Shown piece after piece: positions 45,801 through 56,806 of a stretch of DNA of 64,000 nucleotides. This DNA comes from Amyelois transitella (taxonomy: Eukaryota; Arthropoda; Insecta; Lepidoptera; Pyralidae). The notes beneath the pieces are model-generated. The model searched no databases and had not been told where the DNA came from. It saw only the letters and a list, made by a program, of their open reading frames with translations. The stretch lies in NCBI RefSeq assembly GCF_032362555.1, contig NC_083534.1, forward strand, positions 1,392,001 to 1,456,000, in the 5' to 3' direction. The position numbers and the translations under genes are program-made. Every line of letters begins with the position of its first letter. The stretch's first letter is position 1.

Positions 45801-48800
45801 GTGATTAAAACCTTCTTACTAATTAATACACCACAGTTATTAACAGAACCGTTAATTGACGTCCGATGAAAATGCTGCAGTGTAGTTTGTTCCGCCGCTT
45901 CTACACATGCGCTTCGGAAGCGGCAGTAGTTATAATTAGATTTAAGTTATGTGACGTCAATAAGTGATACCTTGTATCCAATTTTGAAAATGAATCTATT
46001 CTATTCTAACAGCCGCCATCGCGTTTCAGCACACAACTAGCGCCATCTGTTACCGACCTGAACGCTTTGTTGCACGCTCGGCGGCTGCCGGGGCGACGAG
46101 GCGGCCTGTTGGATGGACGGCTGGGACCCTTGCTTGTATACTGTGTGACCCTGACAATAAGTATTCTTATTAATTCACTATGATTGTTGTGTGACTATGA
46201 TTGTGCCGTGTGGTTCCCGGCTTCAATAGAAAAAAGAATAGGACCACTCCATCTCTTTACCATGGATGTCGTAAAAGGCGACTAAGGGGTAGGCTTACAA
46301 ACTTGGGATTCGTCTTTTAGGCGATGGGCTAGCAACCTGTCACTATTCGAATCTCAATTCTATCTTAAAGCCAAATAGCTGAACGTGGCCTATCAGTCTT
46401 TACAAGACTGTTGGCTCTGTCTAACCCTCTAGGTATATAGACGTCATATTATGTCTGTGATATAGACGTGATTATATGTATGTATGTATGTATGCAAGAA
46501 AGAAAATGTGATGTGAAAGAAGATGTAGTTACAGGACTAGAAAAGGGTATGTTAAGATGGTTTGGTCATGTGGAGAAGATGAATGAAAGCAGGTTGACTG
46601 AGCAGATAAACAAGGAGAGTGTGGAGGGAAAGGTCGGAGTGGGAAGACCTAGACGAACGTATCTTGATCAAATTAAGGACGTCCTGGTAAAGGGTCAGGT
46701 CGAGAGTACCCGAAACCGCCGAGCTTGCATGAAGAGAGTTATGAATGTGGAAGAAGCGAAGGAAGTATGCAGAGATCGTGGCAAGTGGAAAGAGGTAGTC
46801 TCTGCCTACCCCTCCGGGAAAGAGGCGTGATTTTATGTATGTATGTATGTTATGTCTGTATGAGTACTTTTGTATTAAACAATTCACAAACACACCTGTA
46901 AATCGGCGAGCAGGTTTTGCCACTGACTTATCTTGTCGTAATGCCTCTTCAGCAGTTCCTCCTTCCTCTGAAGCTCACATTTCAGCTCGTTGTTGTCTTC
47001 CTTCACCAGCAACTCAGGCTTCATCGCTGACAGAAGGAATCTGTAATACATTAATAATAATATATATACTGGACAAATCACACAGATTGAGTTAGCCTCG
47101 AAGTAAGTTCGAGACTTGTGTGACGAGATACTAACTCAACGTTACTATATTTTACAATAAATACTTATAATAGATAAACAGCCAAAACCTAGGCCAATCA
47201 GAAAAAGTTATTTTCTCATCATTCCCTGTCCGCCTGCCATTAATTATAAATGCCGGAGATATGCGGTAATATACATACCTACATAAAAATACGGTCGAAT
47301 TTATAACCTATTTCTTTTTTAAGTCCGTTAAAAATATAGTTTTTATTAAGTTAGTATGTATATTTATTTTCATACCTCTTTTGCAAGAAAAATGCCTCCA
47401 TTTGGCGCGCGAGGTCGATGAACCTCTCCACTTCAACCTTAACTTCCTCCTTCTCCACGCTCGGAGACGACTCCTGCTTCGTCAGCACGTTCAGGCATGC
47501 CTGGTCGAGATATGACAAAATCGCTTAATTGCTTGTATCGGTAATAAATAAATAAATATATACGGGACAAATTACACTGATTGAGTTAGCCTCGAAGTAA
47601 GTTCGAGACTTGTGTTACGAGATACTAACTCAACGATACTATATTTAATGATAAATACTTATATAGATAAACATCCAAGACCCAGGCCAATCAGAGAAAG
47701 TACGTTTCTCTACATGCCCTGGCCGGGAATCGAACCCGGGACCTCCGGTGACACAGGCAAGCGCACTACCGCTGCGCCACAGAGGCTGTCAGATAATACC
47801 TGTTTATAGATAGGTAATACCAATATATTTGAACCTTTTGGGGTAGAACCCATTTGCCCAGTAGCTTTTCCTACAATTGTCGAAAAAGCTGATTGAGGTA
47901 TTGAGGCATTGCCATTCAAAATGGCAATCCTGCCAGCCTTCTGGGCACACTCACGCAAGTTAATGCTATACAGGGACTGTACAATTTGTAAATTTGATAT
48001 TAGCTTTCTTTTGTTATAAGTTGTTCTGGTTTTACATACAAACATACATATAGTCACGTCTATAGCCCTTGCGGGGTAGGCAGAACCAACAATTTAAAAA
48101 AAAAAACTGAAAGGCCACGTTCAGTTACGTAGAATTGAGATTCAAATAGTGACAGGTTGCTAGCCTGTCGCCTAAAAGAAGAATCCCAAGTTTATAGGTC
48201 TATCCCTTAGTTGCCTTTTACGACAACCACGGGTAGAGATGGAGTGGTCCTGTCCTTTTTTCTTTTGGCACTCCTTTAGTGAACAATAAAGCATTTACTT
48301 ACTTACATACTATGATCAAAGTTACTATTCGTATGGTAGATGATTTTCGATGTCAACTATCGATAGTTCGGACACGCTAACTATGAATATAGCCAAGAGG
48401 AACAAGATCCTTTTACTATACCTCTCTTCTTTCAGGTCATCATATTGCATTATCACACTGTACTTTTGTTACTCTTATAATTATACGCTAGAGAATATTA
48501 CCGTGTGGTTCCTGGCGCCAATATAAAAAATAATAGGACCACTCCATCTCATTTCCCGTCATGTCGTAAGAGGCGACTAAGGGATAGGCTTTTAAACTTG
48601 GGATTCTTATTTCAGGCGACGGGCTAGCAACCTGTCACTATTTGAATTGAATCTCAATTCTATCATTAAGTCTAACAGCTGAACGTGTCCTGTCAGTCTC
48701 TTCAGGACTGTTGGCCCTGTCTACCCCGCGTGATTTTATGTGTATGTGTGTGTGTTTTGATGAAATAAATAAAAGCAATTGAATTAATTATATCTTTTAT

Positions 48801-51800
48801 TGACAGAATTCCATTTAAAACATTTCTTTTTATTACTATAGTCTTATTTTTATCTAAATTAAACAATTTCACCAGACTCTTAACCCATAAGAATAAGAAA
48901 ACCAGTGACCAAGTCACAACAAGTGTGTGTTGTTTTTACACGAAGCGACTTTTGTCTGACACCTTATCTAAAGCTTTCTTAAATTATAGTCTCATTCTAA
49001 TCATATTCAATTTTAATTTAAGAACAAATAATTTTAACGACGTTCCATATTTTCATAATATAATGTTATCCAAAGTAATTTAACAAAAATTAAGTTTTTT
49101 TTTATCAGACAAAATATTATTCTAAAGCAAATAATTTTCGTATCAGACAAAATGTGAATTCCACTTAAGTCCGAAAAAAAAAACACTTTTCAAACCCAAA
49201 CTAATGCAACATTTACCAATTATAATAACTCGATCGCAAGGCACCGTAGACTTAAAGGTTAAGAGTCTGTACTATAGACTAAATGACTTTTTACAAATGC
49301 AAATCTTAATTACACCAATAACTTATCAAACAATTATTTTCCACAGAAATCGAGTTTCAAATCAGCCAATCACAGCGATCCTTTACTAGATCTCACCTGA
49401 TTGGTCAATCTGAACTTCTACATTTAGGTGAACACATACGCCAAATCCATCATACCCCTCATTTTTAATATCTAACGCTCCAAAATTAGTGCTAAATATA
49501 AAATTAATAGACTTATCACTCTTAAAAACCCCTTACGCTTCGCTTGGCTAATCTTGGCGTGCCTTTCATTGGTCTTCCTCTAAGTGTAACATGTTAGCTT
49601 TACTAAACCTCTGAATAATTTTAATTTAATTTATTTAGAAGTACCACAAAGCGACATGTCTTCTGATTTTACATTATTTCAAAATAAAAGGGTCACAGCT
49701 GGACTGCAAAAATTACGAGGTATAAGCCTGCTAAGCATCGTAGGCAAATGGTATGCAAAGGTATTGATTAATAGAGCGATGAATGAAACTGACGACAAAA
49801 CATGGGATGCCCAAGCAGGATTTCGAAAGGGAATGAGATTTACGGATCATGTCATTTCGTTTTCATTGCGATGCATAGCGGAAAAGTTTTTGCCAACGGC
49901 GACAAAGTCTTATTACTAACAGGCCTACGATAGAGTAGATTGGAATGAATTATGGTCAGCACTAGATATGCATGGAGTGAGTAGTTCCTTGATACGAAAT
50001 GTTTATATAAGGATTTCACTCTTCATTTTATAACACGTGCTTAACGTAAGGATTAACGGAACGCACACTGAATGGTTTAATATCGAGAAAGGTGTTAGAC
50101 ATAGATGTGTTGCGTTTTATCCCGGAGTTCCCGCGGGATTGATAGGGTTGCCATGCGAACGAAGTAGCGGGCGGCCTCTAGTGATTCAATAACATAAGGT
50201 CCAAAGTTGGAACACTCAGAGCTCAAATAAAATATGTATATTTGTCTAGGTATTTCAAATAATTTACACAACCTATCCGTGTTTTTTACAATTTACACTA
50301 AGCTTTTATTGCCACCGAAACAACATTGTCTCTCTGGTAATAATATTATAGACCACTGCTAATTACATTCCTTAAGTAAAAAGGTGTAACTATGAAATGC
50401 CTAAGGCCTTAAACTAAAAGTAGAATCCGCTGAACTTGGCCAAAGTTCTTGCGCGATCATATTGCAAACAAATTCAGTGATTCTTTTTAAAGCAAAAACA
50501 AATTGCTTTAGACATTATCGCGTAAGGTAGATTTTTTTTAAATAATACTGTTTTTATTTTACGAATATCCTGCAATATCAAAAATGCCGATGTAACTATG
50601 TGTACATACATTATTAAACAAAATTTACTAAATTTAAGTGAATGAAAATTGTAGATTGGAACGCAAATTTATTATATACAGCTGATAAGATGATTATGTC
50701 GATTTTATGAAAAGAACAAAAAGGTCAAATATTAGGATATTTTCTATAGAAACAGTATTATTGAAACAAATTACAATCACAAATCAATTATCCTATATAA
50801 ATAAAGTCTTAATCTGTAATATAACAATTACGAAATCTCAATTATACATTTTGTAACCCTCTCTTAGCTATTTATATATTTCGATCCAAACAAAAATCAC
50901 TCATAGATTATAGAACAGCAAGTTGAAAAATGTTCAATTCGTATTCCTAACCTTATTGTTGTCTCACTAATAAAGAACAGCGACAGAATATATCCGCTGG
51001 TCACTTTACACAAAGCGTTGTCTGCAAATACAATTTTTAAGATGATCCAGAAATCTGACTGACTGAAAGGCGGAATCAGCATCAGCTGCCCGTCGTGGAC
51101 ATAACATCAAACGATGAAAACTTTGACTCAGCGTTATTTCTAACTAACACTATTATTAAAATAAGCACTGTTTAATGACCTATGTGGACGAGTGTTTCAA
51201 TATTTTGGAATCGAATTGTATATTTATATAATAACTGTGGAAGTTTTAAAACAAATTTCCACAGTGGTCAGATTTTAATTGCGCCGAATATACCGACCGT
51301 TGCGTAGAAAAACGACACGTTCTGACGCAAAGTCTGCATAAGTCCTAGTCCTACCGCCTGTCAGCCAGTCAAGGTTCATAAAAGGCACCAAAGATAATAC
51401 ACGCCTCTGTTTCCAAAAATTTCGTATCACACGAAGAAAAGACGAGTTAGCATCTAACTTCAGGAAATATAAAAAGTATAAATAAATATACCACCTCGGT
51501 TCAATTATTCAGACAAAATCAATCAATCAATAACTACATTCTTAAAAACGAAACAGGTGCGCGGTACTCAAGTTCTATTTAAAATTAATTAAAAACTAAG
51601 GTAAAGCTCTTACGTTACACTAGTAATTATACTTACATCCGTGATATACGTCAGTCATTGCAATGGCCGTATGAAGCATAATGTCACATGTAAAATTCTG
51701 ATCTGTTTTTGGCTCAATCAGAAAATTTTAGAAAAATATAGTAAATACTTTGGTAAGCCATAATATATTTGCTTATCCAGGAGATGGCAGGCTATCGATT

Positions 51801-54800
51801 TCAAAAGTCTGATTTCAGCGTTCAGAGCTAACCACTCTGATCAGTCTCTGGCGCTAAATTTTCGCATTTATTTTTGGTATTTTTGGACGCAATGAGTGCG
51901 TATAAGCACACTTTGAACTAATAAATTTCCGAAAAAGCAGATTGAACACCATTTTAAGCACAAAAATTAGTAATAAGGTACCATTATCATAAAAAAATAT
52001 GGCAAGAATACATGCTAGGTACCTTTAAGCCAAACTTTTCAGTCCATCAGTTAGATTTAAAAAGGGGTAAAAATTACATGTGACAAAATGTTTCTAGAAT
52101 TGTGTGTACAGTGAGAAATGTTAAATCCTGTGAGATATATTCTAAAAATGCCTCATAAATTAAAATTTTACACTTCAAAATGATAAATAGACTTTAATAC
52201 AAAACAAACAATTAAATAACTTGGCTTTGACACTACCACACACCTGTAAACAGCTTAGTTCACTATAAATGTAGTGATTGACTTTTGTTTCCATTTTTAT
52301 TCTTGATTCAGGAGTTTTAAGACATTATTATTTTGTTATCTATTGAGATTTGTTTTGCTGAAGACATATCCGCTCTTTCTTAATTTGTAAAGAAAAATCT
52401 TAAGCTTGGTATATATATTTAATAGCAGTTTATTTTTAATATCCCTTTATTCATTAAAATGGTACTGTATTTGATGAAAATCTTAAAATACGAGGCATTT
52501 TGATATAAGTTTATAAATTAACATCACAAACACAAAAATAAAATGACATATTTTTTACATTGTCAAATATTTAAAAAACTTATATGGTGTTTTTTATACT
52601 TTTGCGTGGCTGGATACTGAATAACTTCATAGTTCATTTTTCTCATAATTTCTTTTATACCATTGTTATTATCAGATACTTATGCCAAAAATTACCAAAT
52701 CGCCAGTTAGTATTTAGGAGATTAATAAGTCATTAACTTTAAGACATAATATGTGTTTTCTATGAAAATATTATCCAACATCTTGCCACAAGTGTAATTT
52801 TATTAACACTCTAAATAAATTATGGATATTATCAACTGCTCACCACACTGATAAGTCCATTTAGTTATTATTCTCACTCAATAACTAGTTAAAAACGTTT
52901 TTCTAGAGAAGCACATTATTTTAGTCTATTACGCTTAAAACGGAACTATTGAGTCTATCACAACTAATACTGTTTATTTTTGGTATTCCTGATAGTTGTA
53001 CCATGGGGACTGGTAGGGACTTCTATAGTAATCTGTGTTCATCTGTCCGTACATTTGTTGGATGTTTAATAAGGTGTTCTGGGCGTAGTGTGATGACTGG
53101 TCGTTCCTCCACCGCTGTTCAGGCTGCTGTTGCTGCGGTTGGAGTCTCTGATTCGGATCCGAGTACATTCTGTAGTCTAACGGAGCCTGATTTAGGAATA
53201 TACTGTCATTGTACTGCCCTACCGGCATCGGATAGTCCACTTCTTGTGAATCCAGGGGCTCTACTACAACCTTGTCATGTTTTGGTACTGATTTAGTTTT
53301 CGGTTTCGGTATACTTCTACAGTGTCTCTGTGGCGGTGGACTCGGTGTTATTTGTGGTTTGTTGGCCATGAACTTTTGGAATTCACCTTGGAAAGCATTT
53401 GGGTTCTTGTCTACCGGAGGAACTATCGCTGGTACTCTTAGATTAGCATCGAGTAGTAAACTAGAATATGTTTTTGTGGGCGATTTCGGTGGGCTGGTTT
53501 TATTAGAGGAAGATGAAGATGGGTGTTGATAAGATTTTAGTGTTGAGACCATGGTACTGGTAGTCGGTTTGGCGGTGGTACCAGTGGCAGTGTTGGACGC
53601 TGTTACAGACATGCTCCCCGGAGTTTCATTTCTTGAGAAAGGCGATTGATATGCTTTCTGTTGCCTTTGCATAATAGGTTCAATAGGTGAATTGTATTGG
53701 AAATTGGGTACCTTTTTCGGTGTCCTAGGCTTACGTGGCTTCTTCTCTTTCTTGCCTTCTTCATCAGTCTTTTTCGGCTCTTTGACTTTGGGTTCCTTTT
53801 TAACTCTTTCCTTTTTCGGTTTCTCAACTTTTTCCAAAGATTTTCGTTTCTTTGGTTCCTTCTTCTTTGTTGGGACTTCCTTTGCTACAATAGGGGGGGC
53901 AGGAACTGTAACAGACAGTGGATCAGGTTCTTTCTTTTCAGCTGGACTGGTGGCAGATGCTTCCTCATGAGGTGGCGATTCCCAATTGGACACTACTGCA
54001 GCCATATCCTCGAGCTGTTCTTCAGACAACTTCTTTGTTTTGACCTTCCTGCCTCCTTTTTTAGGAGTGGCCTTCTCTTTCTTTTTTTCTTCTCCACCAT
54101 CTGTGGTAGCAGCTTTGTCAATCTCTCCTTTTTCCTTCTTCACCCTAATTTCTTTCTTAGAAGTGCTGTCTTCGCGTTTTTTCTTAGATTTCTTTTTAGA
54201 TTTGGGTTCCTCATAATCTGAATCCTTATCTGAGTCCATGTACCCAGTATCTGGTAGTTGGGCTTCGGAAGGATCCATTTCATCACCTTTCAACCAGATA
54301 TCTTCTAGAGCATCCAGTTGCGTGTCATCTGGTTCCATGGGCAAAATGGGCCTTTTCATTGAAGTCATCATATCTAGGTCACCCTCTGCCATGGTCATTT
54401 CATCATCATCCATCACGTCATGCCCCAGGATGGACACAGCAATAGCCCCTTCAGATATGCTTTTACTGGCCATCGCCCGTTTCAAATGCAGTGGATGCCT
54501 CTTCTTTTTCTTTAGACCTTCCACTTCAGCTTCGATGAAGGACTCTGGTAGTTCAGTATTATTTTTATTACAGAGGATATCCTGGCCTGATGGGTGAGGG
54601 GCTGGCACCATCTTTTCAGGCTGTTCTGGGTGGCAGCCAATGTCCTGACCTTTGAGCCATAGTTCATAACGATCTGGTTGGAATCTTTTCACAAATGTGT
54701 CCATGGATATCTTAACCATGTCATTGCTGCAAGTGCACTGTGTTGCACGTTTGCCGTATTCAACCCATCTCGGAGCTGCAAAATTTGTTGACTCGGCACA

Positions 54801-56256
54801 GTTAAACCCATGGTTGAACCCAGCGTGGTAGCCATATGGGAACGTAATCATAATTTCACCAGCTTCTTGTGTAATTTTATTAACGGGCACAGAGTATTGT
54901 TTCAGTATCTGAGGAGATATCAATGTCATTTTGTGTCTTAGGAATGCGGCACAGGTTTTAGCCGATGTTGGGAAGAACCCTGCAGCGATTCTCTCAAATC
55001 TCTTACCATGTTCGGGAGGGATAGCGTACCAAGTTTTAGGATCTCCAAAATGCAAGTAATTTATGGAATACAAATCCATATCTTCCGTGTGCCAGGCAAA
55101 AGTTGTTTTCCACATACCGAAATACAAGTATGCAGTGTTCACACCATCAATTTCTATCCCATAATCAGAGTTTACGAAGTCGAGGATTGTGCCCAAATGG
55201 TTTATATTCCATTCTTGAACGTCCGGGTCTGTGATACTACCGTTCACATCTGCTCCGTAAATTGGAGCAACATAAGTCACATTCTTCCAATATTTCCTCT
55301 CCAAGTCATCGAAACTCGAGTGGCGCGGTGTACAATACTTGGCGGAGTTCGCCATCACGGCAAACTGCTTAACAGTCATAGACTTCTTCTGAATATTTAT
55401 CTGCTGAAACAAACCTTGTTTGCCGGTTACCACCTGACATATCGGCGACGGAATGGTCACATTGAGCTGATCCAAGTCATACCCAGACTTACGAGGCACC
55501 CATTCTGGTGGTGGAATCACTTTTGCGAGCCCAGCCTTATGGGCTCCTTTAGACTCCATATATTGGATGTATTTGTTGAAATCCTTGAACTCTTCCCATG
55601 TTGGGCGAAACACTTGAATGGAGACGCCCCCAGAAGAGCACCCAGCATCCTCGCCGGCAGCAGACATCATCTTTTTAAAATCACACGCGATTCACAAAAT
55701 CAACTCGCAACAATTTCACTCTATTACACCATTCTGGCCAACACTTCAATCCTTTTATTTTCACCAACTCGAATTACGGGAACTGATTACTTCATTAGAA
55801 AAATTAAAAACACACAATTATATTTTCGTAATCATTTATAAACATTATTACTAAAATGGCCGACGCGAATGGATGCGATGCGCTCGCTTGCAACAAAAAT
55901 CTTTCACACACAAATCGAAATACACTCGAAGTCGCGTAAGTGTATCGAGGTCACGTAGACACAAATTACTAGGGATTCGAAATATCAACAACTTTCTTTT
56001 GGCTTATGAAGCTTCGACTGCACTCAACAACCAGCACGGAAAGATTAGATTTGTAAGGTTGGTATTGAAATTTGACAGTTGTCATTGTCAAAACAAATCA
56101 AGAAAACAAATATTGTATAGGTGAGTACATGAAGGTTAAATTATCATTTTTTCGAATTATTCTGAAAAATTGATAGTATAATTAGTTTTAAATTACCTCA
56201 AATGATTCTTCAAATTCTTCTACTAGATTTCCACTACCGTTCGACGGTGCAGCCAT
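39892..56256 (-). CDS. MED28: Mediator complex subunit 28
   Basis: Head-module-associated Mediator subunit, nuclear, bridging activators and RNA polymerase II. CDS exons (minus): 56256-56197, 47500-47376, 47040-46896, 46150-46058, 45000-44929, 40871-40766, 39923-39892. All seven join in frame and give 210 aa. The N-terminal [14 protein letters not shown], then [33 protein letters not shown] and late [13 protein letters not shown] are the MED28 signature blocks in the family's order. Residues about 111-165 are a Gln/Ala-rich insert. Intron 1 (8.7 kb) contains the KDM4 gene on the same strand, and the other introns are rich in SINEs. The frame reaches TGA-C at 39892, with an Arg-Gly extension beyond it (see 39292-39891). 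Confidence 0.9.
39924..40499. other. MED28 intron 6, left part
   Basis: Intron DNA without a recognisable repeat family or gene. The right part of the intron is a SINE-like copy (40500-40756). Confidence 0.5.
40500..40756 (+). repeat. SINE-like repeat (ATGT-tail family), full length
   Basis: Plus-oriented. Its tail ends only about 10 bp from the donor of the MED28 exon at 40766. Confidence 0.88.
40960..41228 (+). repeat. SINE-like repeat (ATGT-tail family), full length
   Basis: Plus-oriented, with a short internal duplication of AAGGGATA. It lies upstream of MED28 exon 6 in transcript orientation. Confidence 0.88.
41484..41736 (+). repeat. SINE-like repeat (ATGT-tail family), full length
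   Basis: Plus-oriented complete copy, the third within 1.3 kb in the same orientation. Confidence 0.88.
42222..42485 (-). mobile_element. Non-autonomous Helitron (Lep1-like), full length
   Basis: Minus-strand copy from TC at 42485 to CTAG at 42225-42222, with the terminal hairpin carrying one change. Confidence 0.85.
42640..43165 (-). mobile_element. Jockey-like LINE, decayed 3' fragment
   Basis: GC-rich island. The minus-strand frames include [20 protein letters not shown] followed by TYV, matching the conserved C-terminal region of Jockey-clade reverse transcriptases. The frame then shifts, and later segments lie in other frames (about 42690-42971). It is a dead 5'-truncated copy. The A-rich sequence near 42560-42590 may be its 3' tail. 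Confidence 0.7.
43900..44035 (+). repeat. SINE-like repeat (ATGT-tail family), decayed
   Basis: Plus-oriented core (ATGGATGTCGTAA, then GGCTAGCAA and TGTCACTATTTGAAT boxes). It lacks head and tail. Confidence 0.65.
44036..44445. other. MED28 intron 5 stretch, A/T-rich
   Basis: Long A runs and A/T-rich DNA. No gene or repeat terminus recognised. Confidence 0.45.
44446..44600 (-). mobile_element. Helitron-like terminus (third subfamily)
   Basis: Minus-strand CTAG (44449-44446) preceded by a hairpin (GCAAA..TTTGC within CCCGGCAAACGTTGTTTTGC). The other end is not found, so the right boundary is a guess. Confidence 0.45.
44609..44822 (+). repeat. SINE-like repeat (ATGT-tail family), tail-proximal deletion
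   Basis: Head and core are intact. The CTACCCCGCAAGG box is lost, and a short ATGT tail ends about 110 bp from the MED28 exon at 44929. Confidence 0.8.
45102..45330 (+). repeat. tRNA-derived SINE, full length
   Basis: tRNA-like head with polymerase III A box TGGCGCAGCGG (45110-45120) and B box GGTTCGAATCC (45153-45163). A unique body (TTCTGATTGG, then GTAACACAAGTCTCGAACTT, then AACTCGATCTGTGTAAT) and a T-rich end follow. The body places it with the SINE copies at 47557 and 60630, so it is not a working tRNA gene. Confidence 0.9.
45520..45732 (+). repeat. SINE-like repeat (ATGT-tail family), internal deletion
   Basis: Head and tail are present. About 50 bp of the core (TGGGATTCTTC to TGTCACTATTTG) are missing. 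Confidence 0.85.
45868..46010 (+). repeat. GACGTCA SINE-family copy, reference copy
   Basis: About 143 bp: CTGCAGTGTAGTTTGTTCCG head, CGGAAGCGGCAGTAGTTATA, TATGTGACGTCAATAAGTGA and a TCTATTCTATTCT end. Copies or parts occur at 6641, 8946 and 36383. No promoter boxes recognised. Confidence 0.8.
46203..46494 (+). repeat. SINE-like repeat (ATGT-tail family), full length
   Basis: Its tail region is duplicated (GATATAGACGT twice near 46434-46470) and runs directly into the LINE 3' end that follows. Confidence 0.85.
46491..46855 (+). mobile_element. RTE-like LINE, 3' end
   Basis: The open frame encodes the C-terminus of an endonuclease/reverse-transcriptase polyprotein: [31 protein letters not shown], then SAYPSGKEA and a stop. 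The stop is followed at once by ATGT repeats. It is 5'-truncated. The last ~45 bp resemble the end of the ATGT-tail SINE family. Confidence 0.85.
47063..47250 (-). repeat. tRNA-derived SINE, 5'-truncated
   Basis: Reverse copy of the body and tail of the family at 45102. The tRNA-like head is missing. It begins about 20 bp upstream of the MED28 exon-3 acceptor. Confidence 0.8.
47557..47788 (-). repeat. tRNA-derived SINE, full length
   Basis: Reverse copy with an intact B box (minus-strand GGTTCGATTCC) and A box (TGGCGCAGCGG). It sits just upstream of MED28 exon 2 and is bounded on the left by an AAATA-repeat. Confidence 0.9.
47880..48010 (-). repeat. Unnamed repeat, also at 57935-58025
   Basis: Shares CCAGCCTTCTGGGCACACTC and GGACTGTACAAT(.)T with 57935-58025 at about 85-90% over 90 bp. 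On the minus strand part of it can be read as [20 protein letters not shown], so it may derive from a coding 3' end. Family unknown. Confidence 0.6.
48035..48276 (-). repeat. SINE-like repeat (ATGT-tail family)
   Basis: Reverse copy abutting the unnamed repeat. An A run replaces part of the AAGACTG inverted-repeat box. Confidence 0.82.
48500..48756 (+). repeat. SINE-like repeat (ATGT-tail family), full length
   Basis: Plus-oriented, with a 5-bp duplication in the core (TTTGAATTGAATC) and a TGTG-type tail. Confidence 0.85.
48757..49639. other. MED28 intron 1, unique stretch
   Basis: No recognisable repeat or gene. AT-rich with scattered short open frames. Confidence 0.45.
49640..50125 (+). 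mobile_element. RTE-like LINE, decayed reverse-transcriptase fragment
   Basis: Plus-strand frames give [20 protein letters not shown] and [15 protein letters not shown], then, after frame breaks, [19 protein letters not shown], matching the reverse-transcriptase core of RTE-type LINEs. Several stops and frameshifts make it a dead fragment. Confidence 0.8.
50126..50181 (+). mobile_element. 3' end of a Helitron (second subfamily)
   Basis: TATCCCGGAGTTCCCGCGGG and the hairpin region end in CTAG at 50178-50181. It corresponds to the reverse of 61039-61100. The LINE fragment is broken at this junction. Confidence 0.7.
50182..52971. other. Downstream flank of KDM4 within MED28 intron 1
   Basis: 2.8 kb without any recognised SINE or Helitron terminus. 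The repeat-poor state contrasts with the other MED28 introns and would fit a long KDM4 3' UTR. There is no transcript evidence. Confidence 0.4.
52974..55670 (-). CDS. Kdm4: JmjN/JmjC histone lysine demethylase, KDM4 family
   Basis: Fe(II)/2-oxoglutarate oxygenase that removes methyl groups from histone H3 K9/K36 in the nucleus. A single uninterrupted 898-codon frame. JmjN at residues about 17-60, JmjC about 145-310. Iron ligands H194, E196 and H282; 2-oxoglutarate residues Y138, N204 and K212; zinc site C240, H246, C312 and C314. All are in register with human KDM4A, offset by six, so it should be active. The C-terminal ~550 residues are Lys/Glu/Pro-rich and disordered, with no PHD or Tudor domains, as in fly Kdm4 proteins. 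The lack of introns and the nesting in MED28 suggest a retroposed origin. The stop codon overlaps an AATAAA. Paralogue (A or B) not assigned. Confidence 0.95.
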   Translation of the reverse strand: MMSAAGEDAGCSSGGVSIQVFRPTWEEFKDFNKYIQYMESKGAHKAGLAKVIPPPEWVPRKSGYDLDQLNVTIPSPICQVVTGKQGLFQQINIQKKSMTVKQFAVMANSAKYCTPRHSSFDDLERKYWKNVTYVAPIYGADVNGSITDPDVQEWNINHLGTILDFVNSDYGIEIDGVNTAYLYFGMWKTTFAWHTEDMDLYSINYLHFGDPKTWYAIPPEHGKRFERIAAGFFPTSAKTCAAFLRHKMTLISPQILKQYSVPVNKITQEAGEIMITFPYGYHAGFNHGFNCAESTNFAAPRWVEYGKRATQCTCSNDMVKISMDTFVKRFQPDRYELWLKGQDIGCHPEQPEKMVPAPHPSGQDILCNKNNTELPESFIEAEVEGLKKKKRHPLHLKRAMASKSISEGAIAVSILGHDVMDDDEMTMAEGDLDMMTSMKRPILPMEPDDTQLDALEDIWLKGDEMDPSEAQLPDTGYMDSDKDSDYEEPKSKKKSKKKREDSTSKKEIRVKKEKGEIDKAATTDGGEEKKKEKATPKKGGRKVKTKKLSEEQLEDMAAVVSNWESPPHEEASATSPAEKKEPDPLSVTVPAPPIVAKEVPTKKKEPKKRKSLEKVEKPKKERVKKEPKVKEPKKTDEEGKKEKKPRKPRTPKKVPNFQYNSPIEPIMQRQQKAYQSPFSRNETPGSMSVTASNTATGTTAKPTTSTMVSTLKSYQHPSSSSSNKTSPPKSPTKTYSSLLLDANLRVPAIVPPVDKNPNAFQGEFQKFMANKPQITPSPPPQRHCRSIPKPKTKSVPKHDKVVVEPLDSQEVDYPMPVGQYNDSIFLNQAPLDYRMYSDPNQRLQPQQQQPEQRWRNDQSSHYAQNTLLNIQQMYGQMNTDYYRSPYQSPWYNYQEYQK
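55671..56196 (-). promoter_or_regulatory. KDM4 upstream region inside MED28 intron 1
   Basis: The 526 bp between the KDM4 start and MED28 exon 1 must hold the KDM4 promoter, if it is transcribed independently. CpG-richer sequence (CGACGCGAATGG...GCGATGCGCTCGC) lies at 55860-55890. No TATA box with an initiator at proper spacing was found. Confidence 0.45.
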
Positions 56257-56440
56257 TTCTTTTTACTAAATATTATCTTCAGCAAGGTTTGTTGTTTTTA
56301 CGACGGCAAACGCGAAATGAATAAATGAATGAAATGACGGAAGAGTAGAGCGCGCGCCTGGGCCGGGCGCCCCTCTATTCTACTCGGCTGCTGTCAAGCG
56401 GTCATTGACATGTTAGATTGTATGAATCTTTGGTTTTGGT
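56257..56440 (-). promoter_or_regulatory. MED28 5' flank and probable promoter
   Basis: GC-rich block at 56340-56400 (GCGCGCGCCTGGGCCGGGCG) inside an AT-rich background, enclosed by an inverted repeat GAGTAGA/TCTACTC. It lies about 90-130 bp upstream of the MED28 start codon. Confidence 0.5.
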
Positions 56441-56602
56441 ATGTATGAGTGAATGTGTAGTGTAATGAATTTTCGTCTAATGGAGCGGAGGTCTGTCTGG
56501 CTTATACCTAGTTACTACTCTTTTATATCTTCATCTTTAGTTCGGTTTGGGGAAGATTCACTTTAATACATAAATAACATACCGTGTTTCCGATTTTCTG
56601 TT

Positions 56603-56806
56603 ACATACATGCATACATATAATCACGTCTATATCCGTTAGGGGTAGACAGAGCCAACAGTCTTGAAAAGACTTGGGCCACGTTCAGCTGTTTGACTAAT
56701 AGACTTGAGATTCACATAGTGACAGGTTGCAAGCCCATCGCCTATAAGAAGAATCCCAAGTTTATCCAATTTTTTAGTTCTTTGTTTGGTGCCAGAAACC
56801 ACACTG
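56603..56806 (-). repeat. SINE-like repeat (ATGT-tail family)
   Basis: Reverse copy with a deletion of the GTCGCCTTTTACGACATCCA box between core and head. Confidence 0.82.

Noticed and set aside
52949-54600. Long plus-strand frames opposite KDM4 (for example 53697-54221)
   Set aside because: They are antisense shadows of the Lys/Glu-rich KDM4 C-terminus (Phe/Leu/Ser-rich translations) without homology or splice context.
55008-55841. 277-codon plus-strand frame
   Set aside because: It overlaps the KDM4 JmjC region on the opposite strand, and codon bias in KDM4 explains the openness.
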